64,000 nucleotides of DNA from Pseudophaeomoniella oleicola (Eukaryota > Ascomycota > Eurotiomycetes > Phaeomoniellales > Phaeomoniellaceae). Where the stretch lies: contig QWDQ01000010.1 in NCBI GenBank assembly GCA_003868215.1, positions 434,001-498,000 of the forward strand, in the 5' to 3' direction. The notes beneath the pieces were generated by a model. The model saw nothing but the letters and a program-made list of their open reading frames with translations. It made no database searches and was not told the origin of the DNA. Shown piece after piece: positions 24,763-34,267 of this stretch; positions within the stretch are counted from its first letter, which is position 1; every line of letters starts with the position of its first letter. The position numbers were made by a program, and so were the translations under genes.

Positions 24763-26671
24763 ATGTATTTGGACAAGGTCTTCAAGGGCAAACTGCGTAT
24801 TAATCGCCCGTTCAACCAGAACTTTATTATGGGATGGTAAGTCCAAGGCGATGCATCACGACTATCCGGTTTGCATTCATCGACTGACATGGTGCCAGTA
24901 TCCTCTTCTGTCTCCCTGGTATCTATCTTGCCCTTACCGGCCTTGGTGCCGGAGGTGGACGACCTGCGTCAACTAGAGTTGCTTCTTTGACAAATTCGTA
25001 CGCCAGCAGCCATTGGAGTGTGTTGAATAAGAGAGAGAGCTAACGTCGTCTCAGAATTCTCTATGGTGTTTATACTGTTATTGGCTGGTGCGCTGGGGCA
25101 GCGGTCAATTATATGAAGCCGAAATTGACAATGTGAGTTTCTTCCCTTGACTAAGAGATGAATGTATGGAAAAGCGGGCAAGTGTATACTGACTGACCGG
25201 ATCACAGAGCAATCGGTGCATTGGGTTATCCAGTATATGTCGGATCGCTGTGGTATTTTGACCGAGTAGGAGGTGAAGCATTCCCACTTTTCGGTAAGTA
25301 TCTTGCCTTAGGATTTCAAGTATACTCACATACTGACCTCAAACCGTATAGGTGGTGCATTTTTGGGATTCTGTGCCGCATTGCTATGGACGGCTTCGGG
25401 CTTCATACAATTCGCATACCCAACAGAAGCCGATAAAGCCAAGGTATGTGGAAGCTGAATGGTCCCTATGATTTTCAAGGGAGCGATCTGACACTAGAAC
25501 AGTATATCACCTGGCAATGGGTTCTGACCTCTTCTGGCAGTACAGTTGGTGCGCTCATTGCCTTTGGTGCCAACTACCGCCAGACAGAAGCTGTTGGAGT
25601 ATCTACCGCCGTTTATATTGTTTTCATTGTCATTATGTGCGCGTATGTGGAAATTCTTCTTCCCCGAGTCCCGGAGACGTGCTGACAGAAGCGTAGCGCT
25701 ATTGTGCTCGACCTTTTACTCATCGTAGCACCAGAAGATGTTGTCAGAGATGACGGCCGTCGAATTGCCATCTTCAAGGAGTACAACTTGAAGCAGGAAC
25801 TCAAGGGCATCCTGTCGGTCCTTATTGACCCAAAGATTGTCATCCTGCTGCCAGCCATGTTCGTCGGAGAGATGTGCCTCGCTCTGACCAGCAGTATCAA
25901 CGGTAAGCCGCCATTAGGGGACCATCGTGTCAGTAAGAAGGAAGGACGACCGCTGACAGACTTTCCTCTCCTGTAGCATACTACTTCAACCTGCGAACGA
26001 GGTCCCTGAACAACCTTCTATTTCAATTCATTATGATCCCAGCACCCATATGTCTAGCCTACGTCATGGACAGCCCAAAGATCCGATCTCGACGAACCAA
26101 GGGCTTCCTCGGTACCTTAGCCGTCGGCCTGATCACACTCGGCGCAACCGCCGGTCTCCTCGGCTGGGCTATATCGAACAACGTCGACCGCAACCGCACC
26201 TCTCCCGCAGTCGACTGGAACGACCCCGCCTTCGCCGCCGGCTTCATCCTCTACATCCTCTTCGGCATCATCTACGCCTGCTTCCAGATCACCGTCCAAT
26301 GGACCCTCTCCGCCCTCACCAACGACCCCGCCCTCTGCGCCCGCTACGCCGGCGCCTTCAAGGGCACCGTCAGTTTCGGCATGTGCATCTCCTTCACGAT
26401 CGACTCCCAGAACGTCAGCTACCGCAACCAGATCATCTACCAGCTCGCCGTGTACGTCGTCGGGCTCGCCTGTCTCTTCTACGTCATCTTCGTGTACGTG
26501 AAGCAGACCAACTATTTCCTCGAGGATGCCGTCATCGTGCCGGCTGCCATCGAGGAGAAATTGTTGGTCGACGGGACGATTCCGCCGGAGCAGGCGGAGA
26601 GAGAGCACATCAAGGAAGAGATTGCGGAAGGGAAGGTCTCGCCTCATGAGGAGTTGAGATCGGTGGATTGA
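24763..26671 (+). CDS. UNC93-like major-facilitator membrane protein
   Basis: Eight exons: 24763-24836, 24899-24997, 25055-25132, 25208-25293, 25352-25443, 25503-25642, 25697-25902, 25977-26671; 489 residues. All junctions keep frame. About 11-12 hydrophobic segments are visible. Family marks include RPFNQNFIMG at the N-terminus, LTGLGAGG, SILYGVYTVIGWCAGA, the GYPVYVGSLWYFD loop and WTASGFIQFAYP. Fungal UNC93-like proteins (for example S. pombe C922.05c type) are putative carriers of unknown substrate. The cytosolic C-terminus is acidic. The gene is divergent from the dioxygenase and convergent with the Zn2Cys6 regulator (175 bp between stops). From about 26100 on the third codon positions are almost all C/G, unlike the earlier exons, which creates long spurious frames on both strands. 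Confidence 0.9.
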
Positions 26672-26846
26672 TCTCCTCCTGGCTATGTATAGTAGTCATC
26701 TAAACACCGTCGACGTTATGTATAGTCAAAAGCAGCGGGGAGGAAAGAGAAAGTAGAAATTTGCTCTAAAAATGGGAGGAGCACAGGTATAGAACCAATA
26801 GTACGAATGGCTGCCGCCTGAAATTCAATTGTGCATCAATACTACA

Positions 26847-29183
26847 TCAATGTAGAGGATTCCATTCCCACCCCCAAGGATGACCGTTCTGAGAGCTCTC
26901 CATCCCATCCCACGTGACCTCCGCCAAATTGAAATTGAAGGGCCATTCATCCGCACCGCTCTGGGTAGCCGGTCCAGCCTCATGGTCAACTTCATGGTCC
27001 TCCTGGTCATGACCGTAATGCATCGACGGCTGCGATTCCTCGAAAGTTTCACTCCAACGCTTCTCGCGGTGCAGCGCTTCGATCTTCTTGAACAGTTGGT
27101 CATAAAACATGATGCCCTGGCTGCCGACCGAGCTGCGGTCTCTGAGCTTATGGAGCAAAGGCAGACCTTTGGACATGCAGTCTAAACCATGCCTTGAGAT
27201 CTGGGGACTGGAGCTGTTCGCCCTGCGCGCTTGCTGTCCTAGAGCCAGATCGAGCTCGTGGATGCCGAAGTTCCAGAGAGAATAGAGTAGACCCTGTCGA
27301 TCGAGGTCTGCGCAGATGTCGATTATCCGAGCCGCACAATGAGACACCAGGTCATCGCCTTGTGGCACGAGTGTCGAGAGCCGTAGCCGGACAGCTTGAT
27401 ATACGATATGCAGCGTGCCAGCCCAAAGCGAGAACCCAGACATGCCATGCAGGAGGCGTAAACTGGATGGAAGAGTCTTGTGGAATTCGGACAGCTGGTC
27501 GAGAAGTATCTGGGTCTTCTCGAGTCGGCCTAACGCTCCTTCGGAGGGAGCTTGGTACCTGCTGGGTCGAAGAAGGTCTAGCCACTTCACAATGAACATC
27601 GACAGCTTGACAAGGCTGAGAAATAGTTCCGAGTGTTCGTGAGACACTAAGAATCCCGCTTCTTCTGGCTCAAAGTCGGCTTTTGTGAGCTCTTCCACAT
27701 CACAGTCCGCTAGGTTTCTAAAGACGAGCACCGTATCAGTAAGGATGTCCGATCGCAACGGTTCTCACTTACATAGCACGGGGCCGACCCCATCTTTCGT
27801 AGAGCTTAGCAATTATATCATATAGCGATGTGTACTACCAGACTTACTCGAATGAACACAGTGTCTGCATTTGTCAGCTTTTCTGAAAAGCGGATCAGCC
27901 AGTAGAGGTTCGATAGCACTCACATCATGTACAAATAGAGTCCACCATATGCGTCTCCATTGACGTCGCATCGCCAAGCTTGCACTGGCTTTTCCTAAGG
28001 AGCGATGCATTCCTACGCCCTAAGTTTTTGTATGTGTTATGAGCGGCATGATCTTGTAGTAGAAGCTTAATCCTGAATTCTTACCTGTGCTATCCGCACT
28101 GCTGATCCAATAGAAAGCCACATGTTCTGTATCGTATCATCACAACTGTCAGATCCAAACGTACTAAACAGGAGATGCGCCTGAACGAGCGTCAGGCGGT
28201 CTTGTTCGAATCGATTCTCAATCAAAGCTTTAGCCCTGACGTAGAGTTTCTCCGCGACCTCCTCGGGAGGTTCGTCCAGCTCAGGAGATGTGAATACGGT
28301 CGCACCCGAGAGTAAAATGCTCTGCAAAAGCAGCAAAGAGATGCCCGTTGGCTCGGATCCTCTGCTGTAATAGCGTTTCATGAAATTGGACTTGTCGAGA
28401 ATTGGCATGATGGGATGGACTCGGTCGAAGAAAGCTGCGACGAAGGAATCTGCTATTGACTGGCTTGGAAGGATAAAGGACCCCTGCAGTTCCAGCACCG
28501 CTTGTTCCGGAGGGCTCAGACTTCGGGGGATGCCGCCATTTGAGCGTTTCACAAACGGCGCATCTCGATGGTGGTAGACTCCTTCGTCGAAGCCTGTGCC
28601 AAACTCTCCAGCCAGCAGCCTGGCTATTGTCGCATAGTTATCGTTGAAGGTGACCTGATAATCATTGATCGCACCGCGGGAAAAGTCCTGGGACAAAAAG
28701 TCGACGAGAATAGAATACTGCTTCGAGACGTCCCCCCCGCCTCCGACAGCCATTCTCCTTGGATGATCACCACTTCCTAACGTACTAAAAGACTTCGTTG
28801 CCTCTTTGGTTCCCTTATCGCGTTGAACATGATCCCGGTCATCGTCTCTATGGCTAGTAGCACCAGTATCTCCCAAGCTCCGCCGAGAGACTCCTTGATT
28901 GGAGCTACTATAATAGATGGGAGAAGTCATGAGCATAACCATTTCTCCTAAAAGAAAGGGAGGTTTCCTCCTACCGGACTCTACCATCACTGACACTACC
29001 GTCACTTCTGCTCGCCTCCAGCGACCGAATTGGACGTCTCCTCCTGATCAAACGATTGCATGACAGACTAGCATCTTCGCAACGGGTGCAAGGAGGTGTC
29101 GAGCGCTGTGGCAAGTCGCATTTCACCTTACGAGCATGGCAGTTCGAGCACGCCTGTCCACTTCTTCTCGTGGCTGTCGCCAT
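26847..29183 (-). CDS. Zn2Cys6 transcription factor with fungal-specific regulatory domain
   Basis: Six exons: 29183-29000, 28947-28085, 28019-27924, 27864-27848, 27793-27773, 27717-26847; 683 residues. The binuclear cluster is C12, C15, C22, C32, C35, C42 near the N-terminus (CSNCHARKVKC...CTRC...C), followed by an Arg-rich linker. The middle domain runs from the FFDRVHPIMPILDKSNF motif (residues around 195-210) through WWTLFVHD, then GRPRAI and DCDVEELT, the usual signature of the fungal_trans domain. Exons 4 and 5 are only 17 and 21 nt; they are needed to restore VHD-TLCSFEWGRPRAIN with correct family spacing. It sits at the edge of the amidohydrolase/dioxygenase/transporter group and may regulate it; this is inference from position. 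Confidence 0.88.
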
Positions 29184-29700
29184 AACCGATCGACAGTGTT
29201 GGTCTGATTTCAGACGAATCGAGTAGGCATTTCATGAGAGGTCCCCAGGGACTGGAACCACGAAGGCTACGATCGTGAAGGCGACGAGGTTTACGACTTC
29301 TTATCTACAGTACAGTAGGTATCACTGTACTAGTATGAATCCAAGCGATGGACCGATATTACTATCATGGTTCCTTCCTTATCGGGCCCTATGCTTTGGG
29401 TCTTAGCATACGTAGTAGTAACTTATGTATTTCTTGGTGTTTTCCCTAAGATGATTACGGTACGGTACCTATTGGTGTACCTATGGGTGTACCTATGGGT
29501 GTACGATGCGGGGAAGCGATAGCTTGAGACCGAGACCCTTACGTAGTGGACCCGTAATCCACGGACCAATGCATCAAGTACAGTACTCGGAGCCCATAAT
29601 AATCTACTACAGTAATTATCTGATGAGAATTCCTTTAACAATTGTACAACTAATATAATTCGGTAGTTTGTGCCTCGATATCCTATATGCACGGCCTCCA
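29184..29700. promoter_or_regulatory. divergent promoter region, Zn2Cys6 factor and AVL9
   Basis: 517 bp between divergent genes. Contains a tandem GGTGTACCTAT(T/G)G repeat at about 29470-29502 and a CTCGGAG element near 29587. No gene seen. Confidence 0.45.
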
Positions 29701-32014
29701 ATGACCATGCGCCGTCCGGCTCGTCAGGAGCCGCTGGTAGCTGTGGTCGACTTCCACCATGCAAGGCATGAAGTCGAGTTCACCGCATTACAGCCAACAA
29801 CTAACGCGTGTATAGGGGTCCTGAGATCGAACAATGGTATGGCACGAAAGATGGGCATGATCCTGGCGTCGAGAATGACTGGGCCCTGCTGCCGTTTATG
29901 GCGCTCTCAGACGGTGCACATGCGTATGTCGATATTCCCTGCGGAGCTTGTATTTGCGCTCACCGCATACCAGGTCCACCGAGGACTTTTCGTACTTCAC
30001 GCTTCGCAGAAAAGAGTCGGAGACTGAACCAGCCACATCATTGTTCGGCATATCGTGCACTAGGCAAATACCAGCGAGAGATCTTATAAACAAATCGGAA
30101 GACGTGACGCGGTCAACGGTACAAAAGGCGCTTGTTGTGGTGACAGATGAACCACAGCACTTCGGACAGTTGAGGGAGAGACTATCTGCTGTTACATCTG
30201 CCTGGTTCGCACAAAGGTCAGCAGCCAATCTTAGCAAAGGTTATACCCATTGACAGGTAAAAAGAGATTTCTCGGACACGGATATATTGAAGGTAAGGGC
30301 AGCACACGAGGAACTAGATCAGCCATAGCTGATTTTCCCTGCAGCATTTTCAGGAGAGTCTGGTTATCAGCCTTGCAAATGCGGAAAGTGACAAGAATCA
30401 ATATTTGGGTACGGTCCCGTTAATGCAAGAGCTGTTACAAACTAATCGATAACAGGCCTTTCACTTCGTGAGATGATCTTTGAATTCAAGTACCAAACAC
30501 TGGTCCTGTTCAAGTGTTGTCTCCTTCAACCGAAGGTTCGCAAACCTACTGCAGTATCTGTGCCATTACTGATGTTCGCCCTCTAGATGCTTTTCTTCAG
30601 TGCGAGATGTGAACGTCTTTGCATGATCCAATTCTCCCTGTTGACATTGATACCAAGCCTCATCCAACATCTGGAAGATTGTGCCGACCCAAGTTTAGAC
30701 AGCTACTCTCAGAATCTGGAGAAGCCGACTTCTCTGAAGACGAGTGACAGAAATTCGTGTAAGTGCTTGTCATCCTGAGACTTTACGATGCCGTCTTGCT
30801 GATTTATTAGTGCTGGCATATATGGGACTACCGTTACAACTCTTCGGAAAGGTTTGAATTTCCTCGATATCGGATACACTGTTACTAAATATATGAAGGG
30901 AAGCTTTTTCGGTCCATATACGCCCTTACAACAACTCGACATGCTAGCTGATGTTGGTACTAAGTCATATATCGTTGGATCGACTAATTCTCTTTTGCTT
31001 CAACAAAAAGACAAGTATAGCGATATCTTAATCAACCTTGATGAACTGTCTGTCAGCATAACGTCGCCGTCGTTGAGAACAGCTCTCTCGTTATCTGCTG
31101 CAGACAGAAGGTGGATAGATTTCCTTGCCCAAACCGTGAACGAAACGTGGGATCCATCCAATCCCTCAAGACCAAACACTATGGGGTATATGGGCTCGGA
31201 AGAGTTTATTCGACTTCAATTCGAGGAGTACCTCTTGGCACTACTTTCTTGTGTCAGTTACCGTCGTCATCTTAAGAACAGCACGTCAAGTAGTCAACCA
31301 CAGCGAGCAGGGGACACGACGCCTAACGCTGCTCCCACTGATCCGTCAGTGGATTTCGGAGAAGAATTCATTCAGGCTTGGTCGGGGACAGCGAATTATG
31401 CTCTCTTCGAATCCGTTACCAAGGACTCAGACCTATTCGACATCATTACACCGCGCCATCCCACAGCTGGCGGACTAAGTGTGGAGGATATACAGCGCCG
31501 ACTGGCCCAGCAAGTGAACGAGCTCCATTTGGACGAGCGTCTAAAGGATGGTCGCGAGGCATTGAATAAGACTCTAGCTGCTGGGCGTGAGCGAGTGGGT
31601 GAAGGCCTAGGGCGCTTATGGGCAGATATTGAAGCAATGAGGGAAAATCAACGAAAGAAGTCGGCGGAGAGATCTCGAAGATCCGAGGATCCGATATCGT
31701 CTGTCGATCTACCAAGCCCTACCTCGTCAATCTCAACCGAGCATTCGGCCGCGAAGTCTACGGCAGCAGGGGCCCGGTTTTCTGGTATCCAATCTGCATG
31801 GGCATCTCGGACCCAAAACGTGAAACCACCAAACGTGGACATGACTAATGTACAGGAGAGAGCCAATGCAGCCAAGGCGCAAGCGGGGGCTTATCTATCA
31901 AGCTGGGGTGTCTGGGCCGCCGACAAGAAGAAAGAGTGGCAAGAGAAGAGGGCAGCAGATCCAGGGTCACTTGACACGATGTCAGGAACGGCACAAGGGA
32001 AAGAAAATCACTGA
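29701..32014 (+). CDS. avl9: Avl9-family late secretory pathway protein
   Basis: Nine exons: 29701-29765, 29816-29923, 29974-30216, 30265-30292, 30345-30408, 30456-30535, 30587-30758, 30811-30851, 30899-32014; 638 residues. The N-terminus LVAVVDFHHARGPEIEQWYG, then YFTLRRKES, TSLFGISCTRQ, DVTRSTVQKALVVV and GQLRERLSAVTSAWFAQRDF are the conserved Avl9 order; KGSFFGPYTPLQQLDMLAD and GTKSYIVGSTNSLLLQQK follow. The family is DENN-like. In yeast Avl9 acts in export from the Golgi to the cell surface, overlapping with Apl2/Vps1 pathways. The C-terminal 200 residues are charged and low-complexity. Intron 1 needs a GC donor; two acceptors lie close after other AGs, and the chosen set keeps the conserved sequence intact. 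Confidence 0.9.
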
Positions 32015-32398
32015 AATATCATACTCCTTGTCTTGGAAAACTGTCCTGTTTCCCGACACATATTTGTAACGATCAAGAACGCCTTCGCTATGGAAACTGA
32101 GGAATAGATCCACCGGCTCTTAAAGGTCAACACCATCACCGCTCTATTGCTGTGCACAGCCTCGAATTGGAATCATGAAGTCAATACCAGAACACCATAT
32201 GTTACAATTCCATCGGCATTCCATCACATGTCGACGCCATTCGTAACTTTATCGTGATGGCAGCCATAATCGTATGCCCTGGCAATCACTGAGCGATTGA
32301 CTCAGCTCCCGAACATATCCCAGAAAGTATCTAGACCCACGTGCGCCTCTTAAATCCTCAGTACAACCCAACAAAATCTCCCGCATTGGTCGACCAAG
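32015..32398. other. intergenic region between convergent genes
   Basis: 384 bp; 3' flanks of AVL9 and a minus-strand hypothetical gene. Nothing distinctive seen. Confidence 0.6.
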
Positions 32399-33346
32399 TC
32401 ATCTTAAGCACTCCTCCAGAGCCGTAGGTCGAGACGATCCTTCCACTAATACCACGATTCCGCTCTCCAAGAGCTCGATCTTTGGTAGACAGTCCCACTC
32501 GCGTACCTCATTGATCCAGCGTTTTTGCTTGTCTGTACATTTTTGACGCTCTAATGTCCCCAAAAATTGTGCAGCCGGATCATTCATCCTTGGTTTGTGG
32601 ATGTTACTCATAAGCTGCCTGACTTCCTGAACACGCATGTCTATCTCCCTAAACAAGTCCGTCGACTTGGTTTCAGTGAAACTGACAGCAGCCGGATCTA
32701 CTGCGAACTTGCTAAAAAGTTGTTGATGTCTCAAGTTAGCGCCAGCAGGCATGGTGGTCGAAAGTAGTGCAGGCCCGTCCGGGAACGAGATCACACCACG
32801 CTGGAAATCCACAAAGAACTTTTGTGCAAGTCGACCAAGTTCCGCGATAAGTGTTTGGTATTCGAAACGCATGGTATGTAGAAAGATCTTGACGGCGTCT
32901 CGGAACGGGCGCTTAACCGCAGTCGCAATAAGAGGCGTTGATTGACACAGCCTGCTACAGAGCCGTGCGAACAATTTTTCTCTTGATCTGAAGTTGTTCA
33001 TTGTCCATGGTCCAATGGAGACGGCAAAATGGACGACCTTCGCATATGAGACAACGATAGAGGGATAATTGTTGATGTTCTCAGGAGCGAGGATATCGCG
33101 AGCTTCAGATGAAGAGATGAGTGTTTCAACATCTATGGAAAGCGCACTGATGAATGTAGGAGTCTGGGTGCTCGTGCCTGGTGTCGAGGGTGCCAATCTT
33201 ATTGACCGACTGCTCTGAACGTCATTGTTGGAGCGACTCGCAACAGAATTGAGTGGTGAGGCTGAGGGTGAGACAGAGAAGTCTTCTTCTAGGAAGAACA
33301 CTTCGTCGAATTCATCTCGCGCAGTGGGCGGCTGATATGCCGGCAT
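32399..33346 (-). CDS. hypothetical protein, helical C-terminal domain
   Basis: Single exon of about 315 residues starting MPAYQPPTARDEFDEVFF; codons upstream in the frame lack ATG. The first 80 residues are acidic then Ser/Thr-rich and disordered. Residues about 90-300 look like a compact helical domain with motifs such as LSIDVETLISSSEARDIL, SIGPWTMNNFRSREKLFARLC and FRDAVKIFLHTMRFEYQTLI. I do not recognise the family. The gene is divergent from the LSH-type helicase with a 921-bp gap. The long uninterrupted frame and ordered composition support a real gene; no function is proposed. Confidence 0.75.
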   Translation of the reverse strand: MPAYQPPTARDEFDEVFFLEEDFSVSPSASPLNSVASRSNNDVQSSRSIRLAPSTPGTSTQTPTFISALSIDVETLISSSEARDILAPENINNYPSIVVSYAKVVHFAVSIGPWTMNNFRSREKLFARLCSRLCQSTPLIATAVKRPFRDAVKIFLHTMRFEYQTLIAELGRLAQKFFVDFQRGVISFPDGPALLSTTMPAGANLRHQQLFSKFAVDPAAVSFTETKSTDLFREIDMRVQEVRQLMSNIHKPRMNDPAAQFLGTLERQKCTDKQKRWINEVREWDCLPKIELLESGIVVLVEGSSRPTALEECLR

Positions 33347-34267
33347 TGTGGTGTGATCTTCAATTGAAGTGACGGACAATCAAGAAGAGGCTGTTACAAT
33401 TCGTGGAGAACGAATAAGAGCGTTGGATGGTAGAGGCTGGTCAAGAAGAAGTGAGAGATAGATGAGGTAAAGGCTATATACCTACCCAAATGGGTGATGT
33501 ATCGTCAAGTGTCACGAGCAAAAGGCAGATGGTGGAAGGGACCGCGCCCTCCCATTTCTCAGTTCGTCGCATATCAGGGACGGCCAATGGTTAAGCTACA
33601 ACAAGGCACCATGGCTTAGCTCAGAGGCAGTGCATGCATCTCGCAACATTGTCACAGAAAGATCCGGATCTATCCGACTACCAGTTCGTCAATCGCCAGT
33701 CTTGACCACCATGTCGCAATGGAAGCGCCGGCGCCATTTTAGGACCGTCACATCCGTCAAATTAGCCCAATTCTTAGTTTCAGCCTCAACAGCTGCATGA
33801 ACAAGCACTGCCTTGTACTTACGCTCTCAGGTCCCTTGGTAGATAGTAAGTATGTGCTTGGACAGCTACGAGTATCCAGGTCTTCTTTGAATGCCTAAGC
33901 AAAAGATAAGGTGACTACAGTCACTATGTGTACCATCTACTACGTACTACGGAGTAAACTGCCGAAGATCTTATCTGATAAACAGCGGAGCGGGGAAGTC
34001 GATTCCATTCCGATCACTTTACACTACACGCTACTAACGCGGAACAACGCGAGACCGCGTTTAGACCCTGGAGATTTGATGGACTGCGTCATGACTGAGT
34101 AAAGGGATTTAATTCCGCCAGACAAAGTATCTTTGATCAGTGACATTGTCCTGCTCGCTCTCTGCACCCATTGATATTCGGAATTCGGGTGTGGAATAGC
34201 CACATATGTATAAGTAGTGATAATATCATTATTGCCTCTCCCGTGCCATTGAGCCTCAGTCAAGGAA
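33347..34267. promoter_or_regulatory. divergent promoter region, hypothetical gene and LSH helicase
   Basis: 921 bp. It includes a TACTACGTACTACGGAGTA palindromic stretch at about 33939-33957 and three ACGCG elements (34037-34042, 34047-34052 and, on the minus strand, 34055-34060), 208-231 bp upstream of the helicase ATG. No gene seen. Confidence 0.5.
34037..34060. promoter_or_regulatory. cluster of three MCB-like ACGCG elements
   Basis: ACGCGG, ACGCGA and, in reverse, ACGCGG occur within 24 bp. ACGCGT-like boxes are the known targets of the fungal MBF (Mbp1/Swi6-type) G1/S regulator. Direct evidence is limited to the motif and its position upstream of the chromatin helicase. Confidence 0.4.

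Noticed and set aside
26050-26649. Long alternative frames on both strands inside the transporter's last exon (199 and 176 codons)
   Set aside because: They result from very high GC at third positions; the transporter frame carries the conserved sequence. The antisense frame of the LSH gene at 36278-37096 is explained in the same way.
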